A stretch of 64,000 bases of DNA from Pseudopyrenochaeta lycopersici (GCA_003313425.1 NHZP01000050.1:62001-126000), one strand, 5' to 3'; numbered from the stretch's first letter, positions 10,535-20,764 are shown. The notes: generated by a model from the letters alone, not told the origin. Program-made: numbers and translations.

Positions 10535-12645
10535 AGGGCTGAAATATCTGTTTTGTTGATATACATGCGTATATGAGTACTACGTAAGGACTAGGCCCGT
10601 AAGTGCTATACTCACGTAAGCAAGGCATCCTGAATACTTCGCCCGTATAATCATGAGTACTCATAAAGTGTGATACCAACTGATTTATCAACTGTACCGA
10701 CAAGTCCATGGATGGCAAGAACAGGAGCCCAAAACCCTAGAAGACAAAATCTAAATGTCCGCCTAGCTTACTTGTTGTGAACAAAATGCAGAGAATGTTT
10801 TCAGCGCTAGCTGCCTGCCCTTTTTGTGTGCGGGGAATATATGTTCGAGTAGGATGATAAAAATACAGTGTTGTGTGAAATTGTGTCGAGCACTTAGGAC
10901 TGGCTTATCTACGGGCACCCCACGACGAGATTACTAATGTAGTTCATTCTTGTTGGATTCCGAGGCCATACCTGGCCTGCGACACTGCCCAACGGTGCAT
11001 ATGTGCGTGATAACGCCCAGAGAAAGAAACATGGAGAATGATCTGCGCTGACATGAATGCCAAAAAGAGGGAAAACAAAAAAGACAAGCGGGTAAATAGG
11101 CGCACTAGGGAACGGACGCTGATCGTGGATTAAGGCGTTCCAACCGAACATGTGGTTACCCATTCTCTGGTTGTAATTTAGGCTGACTTGATGCCGTTCT
11201 GTTCACGGACATTGTACAGAATCTAGAGGTCTATTTTGAGAGTGGGAGAGTTTGGTGCAAGTTCTTCTAGCATATTGATAGAGCGTGCTAAAAGGGCGGC
11301 GACGTTCTGCTTGGTGAGCGGTTTGTCGCTTAGCAGAAAGGGGTGTAACTTGGAATTGTATACCGATGCGAGGACAAGTATGTTTCCGAATTGTCTAGTT
11401 ATTATTAGCAAAAAATGCGGTGTAATCATAGACATAACTTACGCGTGAAGTGTGCCAAAAGATGTTCATTAGTACCAATATACGTGTACGTGCATATCTG
11501 TAATTATTGTAGTCACTGTTAGCAAGGGCGCTAATACAGTTAAATGTAATAGTACTCTGGATAACGTTTTCTATATATTAGCGGGTAACCTTAATAATCT
11601 TTTATTAGTCCTTAGATAATCTGACTATTTATACATTCTTGTTAGTAGTCTCTAGTACATGCTAGCGAGTTATGCTGTAACAAATAACTCGCGCTTGCTG
11701 CGTTAGGGCGAAACTTGATAGTGTAAGTCGCAATCTGTAAGTAAGGAAGCAACGTTATGTAAAGTCCTCCGTAGTATTTTACGCGCACGCGGGCGATATT
11801 TTGGTTAGTTAAAGTTAGATCTTCATCCTTCTAGGCTAATTGTGGGAGTAAGACTCGTCTCTAGCTTTCTAGGAGTTTGATATAGCTACTTGCGTGTTCT
11901 ATAACCTCTTTAAGGTTACTTATATTAAATTTTAAGCGCGCGTTCGCTCTAAATAGAGCATTATGTGCCTTATTAAGGATTATACGAAGCTATATCTAAC
12001 TCGAGTAAATCAGTATTAAGATGTCGCCTAAATGTTGTCTTAATCAGTGTTTAATCTCTTCACCAAACTTCTCATATTCATACACGCCTTCAGAGTATAT
12101 GATGTGGCTCTGATGCGCAGAGCTATTGATAGTAGGACTAATAACTACTATAATATACAGAAGCTCTAGAAGTAGAGGAGCGATAGGAGAAAGCGGGAGA
12201 CAGAAAAAAAAATAAGTCAATTGTATATTTTCTTTTGATACCTGATCTTAATCATCAATGTTTGCTAAGCGAACCTCAGCATTCTATCTCACAGCCACAG
12301 ATTAGATGCGTAGGCTAGGGAGAGTGGCGGCAGGCAGGTATAGTAAGATTACAAGACGTAGCTCTAAGAGCTATGTGCAACTACGGATTGACAGTGTATA
12401 TAGTAGAGGTTACGCTAGTCCGTGCAGGGTGAACAGGCCTCTATTAAAGGGCCTCTTAACTGTAGGCTAGCCCCGTGGCAGACCTCTGGGAACAGCTGGC
12501 TCCTGCTTAGGGGGTGACGTGGGGCGGCGCGTATCACAATCAACCAATCAACCTAATCCCCGTAGCCGTCGTGTATGCATCACCTGCATCTAGGTAATAC
12601 TGCAGCACATTTTTTACTGAGGGATTAATCAATAAGCACCATGCT
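10535..12645. repeat. Gene-free stretch with a TA-rich, RIP-like tract
   Basis: No supported gene. From about 11460 to 12260 the DNA is rich in TA, TTA and CTA words and poor in long open frames, like a repeat degraded by RIP. The texture matches the tract at 1600-1870, but I could not align the two. At 10535-11460 there are only short random frames. At 12260-12640 the composition returns to normal and leads into the promoter of the next gene. Confidence 0.4.
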
Positions 12646-12652
12646 TATATAA
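12646..12652 (+). promoter_or_regulatory. TATA box of the 321-aa gene
   Basis: TATATAA lies 49 bp upstream of the ATG at 12701, a spacing that fits a short 5' leader. It supports the ATG at 12701 as the start; the in-frame GTG at 12674 is not a normal start codon. Confidence 0.5.
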
Positions 12653-12700
12653 CGTCATCCAGACGCCCAGCTAGTGCTGAGCAGCGTACCCCTCGCTGCC

Positions 12701-13666
12701 ATGGCGCAACAGAACAAAGTGTCGACCCTACTCCTGGGCCACCCCATTGAGCGCTCCGAGATCGAGCTGGGCCGCCTCATTCTCCATCCTTTGTACCCCG
12801 ACGATGAGTTCTACGCACCGGCCGCATCCAGGCCACCGCCCGACACGAGCGGCGGCGAGACTGACAAGGCTATCGCAGCGGGACCCGCCATGAAGACGTC
12901 CATCCAATCTTTCGGCGACTTCAGCGACCTGCTAGAGCGCGCCCGCCAGACCAAGCTGGAGCTCAACCTGCTCAGCCTGTTGTCCTTCTCGGTGAGTTCC
13001 CAAAGCGCGAACGATAGGACCTCGATCGTGAGTCCGCTGTGCTACTTGCACGAGCTGCGGAACCCGGAGTCGTACTTCCGGGAGGTCTGCAAAGAGCCAG
13101 GGGCGCGCGAGTGGATGGAGAACGCTGCCCAGCGGCCGCGGACCAGCGTCTACCTCGTGTGCGGCTTCCAAACCCTGACGGACGCGAGGGTTCAGCAGGA
13201 GACTGCGAACGGGTCCGAGGTCGAGGTCGCAGGCGCCGTGCCCGTCGCCACCATTGCCGCCGCAGCGGGAGGCGTGCCACTGGTGCTGCCTGATGGAGTT
13301 GGCGACGTCGGCGCCGGCGTGCGCTCCGAGGACAGGGCGCACGAGGAGCTAGGATACACGGCCAAAGGGGAGCGAGTGTACGCCGTCATGTGCCGAAAGG
13401 TCCGCTTCTCGAGGTTCTCCATCAGGCGGCGAGGGCCGTCCCTAGAACGGGACGAGGGCAAGAACTCCTGGATCTCCCACATCGCCGACCGCGCCGACAA
13501 TACAGATGAGGACGATGGGGTTGAGGCGGCGCTGGGGGATTCGCTCGACCTCGGTGACCTCGAGGAGGGTTACGAAACGTTTGATGGGACAGGTATGGCA
13601 GGGGAGCGAATTATATTTCAGTCCGTAACGGACGAAGAGGAGGAGGAGGAGGAGGGTACGGATTGA
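12701..13666 (+). CDS. Unknown 321-aa protein with acidic tail; possible effector of the adjacent proteases
   Basis: Single exon, 321 aa, from the ATG at 12701. The N-terminus reads STLLLGHPIERSEIELGRL, a conserved opening of an unnamed fungal family I have seen as hypothetical proteins of 300-350 aa. A strand-like segment at 149-165 (VYLVCGFQTLTDARV) is followed by a nearly uncharged Gly/Ala/Val-rich stretch at about 176-202 and a second strand-like segment at 224-236 (ERVYAVMCRKVRF). The C-terminus is acidic and ends in seven consecutive glutamates before GTD, encoded by a GAG run. There is no enzyme motif. The strand, hydrophobic hairpin, strand layout recalls the gasdermin N-domain, but I cannot show homology. 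It converges on the caspase gene with only 59 bp between the stops, so the two are probably linked. Confidence 0.75.
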   Translation: MAQQNKVSTLLLGHPIERSEIELGRLILHPLYPDDEFYAPAASRPPPDTSGGETDKAIAAGPAMKTSIQSFGDFSDLLERARQTKLELNLLSLLSFSVSSQSANDRTSIVSPLCYLHELRNPESYFREVCKEPGAREWMENAAQRPRTSVYLVCGFQTLTDARVQQETANGSEVEVAGAVPVATIAAAAGGVPLVLPDGVGDVGAGVRSEDRAHEELGYTAKGERVYAVMCRKVRFSRFSIRRRGPSLERDEGKNSWISHIADRADNTDEDDGVEAALGDSLDLGDLEEGYETFDGTGMAGERIIFQSVTDEEEEEEEGTD

Positions 13667-13725
13667 CGTTGAATGATATGCTTATGTTTACTCACGAGAT
13701 CCCCTAGTTCCATAGTCACTCTAAT

Positions 13726-15948
13726 TTACTGAATCAATCGTATGCGGACATCGACAGTCTGCCAGTCCACATTTTGATCCTCGTCCGTCATAGGAGGTGC
13801 ACCGTTCCGTGTAAGCGGGCCTAGCGTTTGCAAGAGCCCATCCAGATCCCAAGACGACTCGTCATAGGGTGAACCGTCTCTACTCGCCTCTTCGTCCACG
13901 TCCTTGAGCTTCGGCAGCTCCATTGCATCGAAACTTCTCCCAGGGACAGACACAATGACCTTGAATACCTCAACAATCGGTAACCCGGCATCGGCGGCAT
14001 CTTGGAGTTGCTCTGGAAGATACATGGCCATCTCTGCATACGTGCTGCTTTTGGCTTCGATGGCCCGGAATTCGAACCTGCGGCCAGGGAATACTTTGGT
14101 AATGCCGAGCTGTGGGTCGAAGTCGAGCACGACACAGCCGACTGGCTTGTCCAGATTATTGGTGATCCGGATGCAGAACCCCCGTGCCGGCCGCAGATGG
14201 TATGAGCCATCCTTCCCGCGCTTCACTGCCTCTGCCGGCTCGCACTGAATAGGCTCGTACTCTTCATTGAAAATGGTAAATGAGCGTGCTGCAGGTTCAA
14301 CGCTGACGGAAACAATCTCGGGCACACTGTCCGTCTTGATGCCAGGATTCTCTAGCCCCTTGAGCAGCTTGAACCTGGCGAGGTGCTCCAGCCGAGAGAC
14401 AAGTCTTGGAACGCTCTCTTTATCGTCCCAGCTAAGCGTATCAAGGTCGAGGCTGTTGGCTATCTGGGGTGGGAAGTCTGCGGCCACGTCTGTGATTTGG
14501 AAGTTGCTAGAATTATCGAGGCGGACCTCAAATGAGACGTCGTGTTCGCCGTCTCCTTGCACTAGATGAAGTCGACTGCTGTCATTGACGTGACGCTTCC
14601 ACGCCTCTCCGAACTGGGCATGTTGGGTCGCATCGGCCGCTCTAAACCGTACCCTATACCTCGCATCGATGGGCAGCTTCTGCAGCACGGCGGAGCATCC
14701 CAGAGTTAACCGGCTCCACTGGCCGTCTGTCATCTTCTCTGGTTGAAGGAAGATGGCCCGGCACTCCCCAGACCACAGCCTCGTCACCTTGACCCTTGCT
14801 AGAATGTCTGACGGGTCAAACTTCCTGCTCGGATCGAACTCTAAGGGGAGAATGGCGTATTCTGACTGAGTTTTCACTCCGTCTATCACGCCGCCCCAAA
14901 GACACAGCGACCGGTTCTTCAGCAATTTGGATCTGATGTCTACACTCCGGACTGGTAGGGTATAGACTCGGGATCGTATGCCCTTACTGAAGAAGAAGGT
15001 ATCTAGGTCGCCGACAACGTATGGTGTCTGCTCCCCCGTCTGTGCAGTCACTTTAGCACGGACTCGGTCGCAGATGGTGCGGCCAGCCAGACTAATCGGC
15101 GTAATTCGAACCGTATCGAGCAGCCAGTGGCTCAGGTGGCCCTGCCGGTAGGTTCCACCGCCCTCTGGCTTGCGCACTGTAAACTCCTTAGCCTTTTGAT
15201 TCTCCAGGCATGCGGCCAACACCACAAAGCCGTCGGGCGATTCCATCCAGGACGGCTTCTGGGACCAGCGCAGGATCCTGTCCATGCCGTCGGGTAGGTC
15301 GACGACGGGGTTGGACGCATACACGCCTTTCACTGCTCGGATTCCCTCGTCATAATCGTCACCCTCGTCATCATCGTCCTCGCTTGCGCGGACTGCTCCG
15401 CCGGAGTAGCAGCTGTCCAGGATCACCGTGAGGACGGCGCCCTTCTCCACGATGTCTTGAAGAAGAGCACCAAACTCTAGGTCCCTGATGAACCTGCCGC
15501 CATGGGCAATATCGTAGGGGACCAGGCAGTGGTCGATGTCGTCGCCAGGCTTGTCAAACACCGAGGTGGCACGCGCTCCATGGCCGGAACAATGGACGTA
15601 GACGACATCCCCATTAACGGAGGCCAGGGCCGCATCTTCTAGGGCACCCGTGATATTCTTGTATGTTGGCAGCTGGTACCTCTCGGCCGGCAGCGGGAAG
15701 GGACTCTTGCTGCCGGGCACGGGAGCGAGAAGGGTGTTAATGTGGGATGGATCAACCTTCATCGTCTTGATGAGGTACTGGCGCATAGCGAGGATGTCAT
15801 TAACACAGCCCTGTAGGTTATTGAATATAATCTGTTTGCCTTCTGTATCGACCCTCGGTGGCCAAGTCGTCAGAGGACGCTGGTAGTAGTCAATCCCGAC
15901 GAGCACCGCTCTTGTCGTCACCCCAGATTGACTTGTACTGCCCTCCAT
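13726..15948 (-). CDS. Caspase-fold (peptidase C14) protein with long C-terminal extension
   Basis: Single exon, 740 aa, from the ATG at 15948 (the frame extends 14 codons up to a GTG, not used). The C14 caspase/metacaspase domain occupies roughly residues 10-320: RAVLVGIDYY, then the catalytic His123 in VHCSGHGAR and Cys180 in ILDSCYSGG. Both catalytic residues are intact. There is no Pro/Gln-rich or zinc-finger prodomain as in classical type I metacaspases. An acidic loop at about 188-202 follows the Cys and could be a metal-binding or processing segment. The C-terminal 400 residues look all-beta and include a region (FTIFNEEYEPIQ, then DFDPQLGITKVFPG) resembling the DUF4384 domain found fused to caspase-like proteins. 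Expected to be a cytosolic cysteine protease; the substrate is unknown, the adjacent 321-aa protein being an obvious candidate. It shares a 663-bp divergent promoter region with the CHAT gene. Confidence 0.85.
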   Translation of the reverse strand: MEGSTSQSGVTTRAVLVGIDYYQRPLTTWPPRVDTEGKQIIFNNLQGCVNDILAMRQYLIKTMKVDPSHINTLLAPVPGSKSPFPLPAERYQLPTYKNITGALEDAALASVNGDVVYVHCSGHGARATSVFDKPGDDIDHCLVPYDIAHGGRFIRDLEFGALLQDIVEKGAVLTVILDSCYSGGAVRASEDDDDEGDDYDEGIRAVKGVYASNPVVDLPDGMDRILRWSQKPSWMESPDGFVVLAACLENQKAKEFTVRKPEGGGTYRQGHLSHWLLDTVRITPISLAGRTICDRVRAKVTAQTGEQTPYVVGDLDTFFFSKGIRSRVYTLPVRSVDIRSKLLKNRSLCLWGGVIDGVKTQSEYAILPLEFDPSRKFDPSDILARVKVTRLWSGECRAIFLQPEKMTDGQWSRLTLGCSAVLQKLPIDARYRVRFRAADATQHAQFGEAWKRHVNDSSRLHLVQGDGEHDVSFEVRLDNSSNFQITDVAADFPPQIANSLDLDTLSWDDKESVPRLVSRLEHLARFKLLKGLENPGIKTDSVPEIVSVSVEPAARSFTIFNEEYEPIQCEPAEAVKRGKDGSYHLRPARGFCIRITNNLDKPVGCVVLDFDPQLGITKVFPGRRFEFRAIEAKSSTYAEMAMYLPEQLQDAADAGLPIVEVFKVIVSVPGRSFDAMELPKLKDVDEEASRDGSPYDESSWDLDGLLQTLGPLTRNGAPPMTDEDQNVDWQTVDVRIRLIQ

Positions 15949-16611
15949 CTTTTGGGTGTCTCTGCACTTGGTAGTCGGTGGCTTTTTCACTGGGGAATTG
16001 CGTTCTCTGGGAAGAGAAAAGGGGCTCTAATTTGCAAGTTAACTTGCAGGCGTCTTCGGCGCTGCTCTGCAATGCGTCATATTTAACCACCTCCACTATT
16101 CTGCAACCCTCAGCGGGAAGCCCGCCAGACCCTCGTCACTGCCTACTGAAATGGTTTCCATGCAGCTGTAAGTGGTAGACTCTATCCCATTCACAGAAGC
16201 CTTTGGCCAATGTACGGGTGGTTGTATGTGCCGTGTCGAGGCTGACACCTCGGGGTCGCCGAAGATATTACTTTTCAATGTAATGCTCCGCCCAATCAGC
16301 ATACAACAGCCGTATTATAGCTGAATCCCAACGAATGGGAGCGTTGTTTGCAGGCGCGAGTCAACAACGCTTCACACCATCATGTCGACCAGGCTGAGCA
16401 CACTCTCAATACATCCCATGTCCTCCCCTTACATCGGCATTTCAGCTTCAGTTTCTATGAATTAATTGAAACTAGGCAGATGCTTTTTATTCTAGCCTCG
16501 CCAGACAATCGTCACCCTAATCCGTGTCGACAGGATCCCCCAGCAAGCACTACTGGCCACAACAACAAAAGCAGTGTCTCAATATCACACAGACAGATAT
16601 AGGAAGGCAAC
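15949..16611. promoter_or_regulatory. Divergent promoter region between caspase and CHAT genes
   Basis: A 663-bp spacer separates the starts of two clan-CD protease genes pointing away from each other, so shared regulation is possible. No gene is supported inside it and no clear TATA box was placed. Confidence 0.4.
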
Positions 16612-19600
16612 ATGGCCAGCTCAGACTACGTGACAGAATACACCACGTCTACTATGACCAACACCATGGTGCTGGATACAGAATTTGGAGGACTGCCCCG
16701 CCCTAACTACGAGGCGATGCCTCCATCGTACAGGTTTGTACGCTCCACGGTCGACCGAAGCACCCTATGGGATCTCTTTGATCTGACTAAATCTGCCGAC
16801 TGCCTCACCATGGCCATTGAGGCTGGCCAGGTTGCTGTCGACAGTGCAGACGAGGCCGGTGCTTCCGAGCCCGCCCAAGCACAGGCGCACCTCATGCTTG
16901 CGATGCTTCTTCAGATTAGAGCTCTAGCAAGCCAAAAGAGCCACCTCCCCCATATCACGGCCGCCATCGAGCAGTTTGAAAGAGCGTTCGAGCGAGCGGT
17001 GAGCCCCACCGTCCAAGCAACATGCCTGAACAATCTGAGCGGACAGCTCTCGGCGAGATACCAGCTCCAGGGCCATGTTGGTGATCTCAGGAGGGCCGAA
17101 GACACTGCCAGACGTGCAGTCGAAGTCGGTGGTGAGCATTGCCCCCACCGACGCACATTCCTCCATAGTCACGCGCTCGCCCTACGGCATCTGTATGACG
17201 TTACGATGGACGAGATGCTCCTCAACGAGGCGCTTGGGCGCATCAACGAAGCGGTGGATCTTGCTCCGGCTGCATCCAAGACCTGGATGCTGTACAAGAC
17301 GGAGCGTGCCTCGATTCTTCAGTATCTGTATGATAAAAACCACAATCTTGCTCACCTGCAAACGGCCATCGGAGAATGCGAAAGCCTCTGTGATGACGGC
17401 GAGGCTGGGTCTTACGATGTGAGCAACGAAAGTCTTCTTGGAGAGCACTGGTTGGTCTTTTCCGAGCTGCTCAGTCGTCGATTCGACATACTGCATGTTC
17501 GAGCCGACATCGACAGGTCCCTCCAGGCCGGGGCAAATGCGCTGAATGCCCTTCCGCGTGGGCACGCCTCTACTCCGAAACGGCTCGCAAACCTTGCAGA
17601 GCAGTATTTCAAGCGATTCGAGGAGTTCAGTAACCGATACGACCTCGACGAAGCCATCAGGCTTGCTGAGGAGGCCTTTCCCAAGCTTGGGGAGAATGAC
17701 TACAAAAAATGGCAGCTCCGCATTTCGCTGTCGCGCTTGCTAGCTACTCGCTACCGCGTCTTCAAGGACAAGACCGACATTGATCGCGCGGTCGAGCTGA
17801 TGGAGGAGGCCACTGACCGCAGCAAAGAAGGAGGAAGGGACAAGGAACTGAGTTGCTGGGCCGAGCTGGCCTCAGTTCTGCACAGCCGAGCCGCCTTTGG
17901 CCCTTCTGATGCCTCTGCCCGAGCCGACCTGGAGCGCGCAGTGGAATTGGGCAAGAGGCGACTCAATGCCCACCCGGTCGGGAGTGCAGAAAGAGCCGGC
18001 CCGGCGAACAACCTCGGAATCTTCCTGGTCGCGCTGCACAAGATGACGGGCTCGATCCAGCACCTCGACGAAGGCGTCGCGTGCCTGCGCCAGTGCTCTC
18101 AGACCAAGGCGGCGCCGCCGATCTGGAGGATCAATGCGGCCAAGCGGGCGATTGACCTGCTGATGGCCGAGTCCAGCTTCCCCAAGGCGGACGAGCTCCT
18201 GCGTAGTGCCGTCTCACTCCTCCGACAGGTCAGCCCGCGGTCACTTGAGTTCAAGGACCAGCAGTCTGTAATAAAGAAGTTTGCCAGCTTGGCCACGCTG
18301 GCGGCCTCAGTCGCGCTGCAGACAGGCGCCGTAGCTGAGGATGCGCTCCAGCTGCTCGAGGACGGCCGCGGTATCATTCTCGGGCTCCTTTTCGAGGCTC
18401 GGTCGGACGTGGAGGTGCTGAGGGACAAGCGAGGCGACCTCGCCACAGCTTTCGAGCGGCTTAGAGACGAGATCGATGCCCCCGTCCCAGAAGCGGCATT
18501 TGAGTCGAAAGAAACGTATGGTGGCCTGTTATCCTCGCAAGCCCTGACGCGCCGAGAGCATGCCACAGCAGAGCTGGACAAGCTCCTCGACGTCATCCGC
18601 CATCTCGGGTACGAAGAGCTCGAACACTTCATGGAGCCGCCTAGGATGGACAAGCTCAAGGCTGCCGCGGCGGGTGGATTTATCGTCGTCGTTAACGTCT
18701 CTAGCCTGCGCAGCGACGCCTTTATTGTCCAGCCTGATGCCGTTAAGCCTGTTGAGACGCTGCCTCTGCCCGACCTCGGCCTGGTCGCTGTCGAGAAGTG
18801 GGCAAAGTTGATTCAGTCACGCAAGATCACCGAATACCAGATGTTTGAGCTGCTCGAATGGCTCTGGGACTCGCTGGGCTGTCCAGTGTTGAGGAAACTC
18901 GACGAGTGCAGGGAGGAAAAAACAGCCAAGTCGGCCATGGTCCATCGCGTGTGGTGGATTCCAACCGCGCCGTTGAGCTGCTTGCCTATCCATGCTGCGG
19001 GTGTGTACGACGCCCGGAGCCCGCCGGAAAAGAGCATGCTGGCCAGGGCAATCTCGTCTTATAGCCCATTCATAAAGGCCATGTTGTTCACTCAAGGCAA
19101 TAAGCCCCGCGACGACGGTGCGATAGCCAAATCTCTGCTCGTCCGTATGGCGAAGACCGAGGGTCAGAGAACTCTCTCGTCCGCCAAGACGGAGGTCGAG
19201 CTTGTACGTGGGCAACTCTCACCCGTCATTAGATCCGAGGACCTCGTCGTGTTGGAAGAGCCAACCAAGGCTGAAATGTTGTCAGGCCTGTCAGGCTCGA
19301 CCATCCTCCACTTCGCCGGCCACGGCAAGTCGGACGCAACGGACCCGCTTCAGAGCACACTGCTGACGCAGGACTGGCGGGACGATCCCCTTACTGTCAA
19401 AGACCTCATGGCACTCAAGCTGCACCGCAACCCGCCGCTCCTCGCGTATCTGTCGGCCTGCTCGACGGGCAGCACGGGGGCCGATGATCTGGCGGACGAG
19501 GGCCTGCACCTGATGAGCGCCTGTCAGCTGGTCGGCTTCCGGCACGTCGTGGGCTCCCTGTGGGCCGTCTCGGACAGACATTGTGTCGACGTAGCCCAGA

Positions 19601-19815
19601 CGTTGTACGCAACCATGGTAGCAGGGAACATGAACGACGACTCCGTGTCCCTGGGCCTGCGGGACGCGGTACAGAAACTGCAGAATAACAAGACAAAGTC
19701 GGCCGCTGGGGGCGGGGTGAGCCGGCAGGGCGTTGGCCCAGTGGATTTGGATGACCGTCTCTGGTTTGGGCGCGACCCCCGTGTCTGGGCCGCTTACGTT
19801 CACATTGGCCCTTAA
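16612..19815 (+). CDS. TPR-CHAT protein (caspase/separase-like protease)
   Basis: Single intact exon, 1,067 aa. An N-terminal 45 residues of low complexity are followed by helical TPR-like repeats over about 60-560 (for example HITAAIEQFERAFERA, DLRRAEDTARRAVEVG and DLDEAIRLAEEAF, each with the usual A-x-x-x-Y/L helical spacing). The C-terminal CHAT domain covers about 740-1060: WWIPTAPLSCLPIHAAG, then catalytic His904 in HFAGHGKSD and Cys950 in LSACSTGS, then the conserved VVGSLWAVSD block. Both catalytic residues are present. CHAT proteases activate gasdermins in bacteria and in some fungi, and the TPR part is the usual sensor or scaffold. Local GC content is clearly higher than in the flanking DNA. 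This is the same family as many fungal TPR-CHAT hypotheticals; the specific target is unknown. Confidence 0.9.
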   Translation: MASSDYVTEYTTSTMTNTMVLDTEFGGLPRPNYEAMPPSYRFVRSTVDRSTLWDLFDLTKSADCLTMAIEAGQVAVDSADEAGASEPAQAQAHLMLAMLLQIRALASQKSHLPHITAAIEQFERAFERAVSPTVQATCLNNLSGQLSARYQLQGHVGDLRRAEDTARRAVEVGGEHCPHRRTFLHSHALALRHLYDVTMDEMLLNEALGRINEAVDLAPAASKTWMLYKTERASILQYLYDKNHNLAHLQTAIGECESLCDDGEAGSYDVSNESLLGEHWLVFSELLSRRFDILHVRADIDRSLQAGANALNALPRGHASTPKRLANLAEQYFKRFEEFSNRYDLDEAIRLAEEAFPKLGENDYKKWQLRISLSRLLATRYRVFKDKTDIDRAVELMEEATDRSKEGGRDKELSCWAELASVLHSRAAFGPSDASARADLERAVELGKRRLNAHPVGSAERAGPANNLGIFLVALHKMTGSIQHLDEGVACLRQCSQTKAAPPIWRINAAKRAIDLLMAESSFPKADELLRSAVSLLRQVSPRSLEFKDQQSVIKKFASLATLAASVALQTGAVAEDALQLLEDGRGIILGLLFEARSDVEVLRDKRGDLATAFERLRDEIDAPVPEAAFESKETYGGLLSSQALTRREHATAELDKLLDVIRHLGYEELEHFMEPPRMDKLKAAAAGGFIVVVNVSSLRSDAFIVQPDAVKPVETLPLPDLGLVAVEKWAKLIQSRKITEYQMFELLEWLWDSLGCPVLRKLDECREEKTAKSAMVHRVWWIPTAPLSCLPIHAAGVYDARSPPEKSMLARAISSYSPFIKAMLFTQGNKPRDDGAIAKSLLVRMAKTEGQRTLSSAKTEVELVRGQLSPVIRSEDLVVLEEPTKAEMLSGLSGSTILHFAGHGKSDATDPLQSTLLTQDWRDDPLTVKDLMALKLHRNPPLLAYLSACSTGSTGADDLADEGLHLMSACQLVGFRHVVGSLWAVSDRHCVDVAQTLYATMVAGNMNDDSVSLGLRDAVQKLQNNKTKSAAGGGVSRQGVGPVDLDDRLWFGRDPRVWAAYVHIGP

Positions 19816-19840
19816 GTGCCAGTCTGAAGTGTGGCTGTGC

Positions 19841-19846
19841 AATAAA
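19841..19846 (+). terminator. Poly(A) signal after the CHAT gene
   Basis: AATAAA lies 25 nt after the stop codon at 19815, a plausible cleavage and polyadenylation signal. Confidence 0.4.
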
Positions 19847-20764
19847 TGCAGAGGAATCAGCAACACTTTTCTCTTGCCTTACTACCTTTGCTCCGACTCC
19901 AGGCCCGAAACAGCATGTTTCGGGTGTAATTCCAGGTTCTTCTCCCATTTCTCGTTTATGCAATATGCTCTTATCATTATACGGGATGCTGGCAATAAAC
20001 CTGCAATTCTTATGGCCATTCGCCCTGGTGCGATGGTGCCTCTTTGTTTCTATGTCCCTGTAGTTCCGCAATGCTTTGTGATGTGCTCATTGAGCATATA
20101 ATTCTCAATTTTTAGTGTAGCGGTGGACAACTTTGATGGTGAATCACCGTCATATGAGGTGCTTGATCTCCTCAAGATGGAATCATAACGTGGCATTTTG
20201 GATTTGCCCTGGTGTTTGTCTTGTTTCTGCCGGGATGAACTTCGTTCTAAATATTCGTGGTTACGATGCGTTTGGCACTGCTGATGGCGATCGAGCACTA
20301 GAACGGCCAAAAGAAGTTCCTTTTGGTACTTCTATTTTAGCAGTGGAGACGATCCTCGTATCTTCCTTTTCGATTAGGCATGATGGTGTGAATTGAATTA
20401 CCTTGGTTCAAAGGAAACATGGGGTTGACCTCGGCGATGATATGACGTGGCTAAGAAGCCAGCGGTTGCCAAGAACAGTTGCATCGATGGCCAATGCATT
20501 TTACATGCAAACAAGCCTGATTATCTGCATTAGAGAGTACATCCCTTGCTATGAAAAGGTCCACACGTCTACTTTACGCAGATACAAAGTGATAAACATC
20601 GTGGCTATCGATTATTGGATGCATGCGCAAGTGCTGAGGTCGTTCAGAGGGCGCTAACCCCTCGGTTCAAGCTAAAGGTCTCCTAATCCGGACAATGTCC
20701 AATCATTTCCAGTAACGATTTTCGTTACTAGGACATTGCAGCGAAGGTTTGAGTAAAGCACCGA
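19847..20764. other. Intergenic stretch between CHAT gene and NACHT pseudogene
   Basis: No supported gene. Several short frames exist on both strands without any domain signature. The N-terminal part of the STAND pseudogene may once have lain here but is not recognisable. Confidence 0.4.

Noticed and set aside
19415..20071. 218-codon antisense frame across the 3' end of the CHAT gene
   Set aside because: A by-product of GC-rich codon usage in the CHAT gene; no domain.
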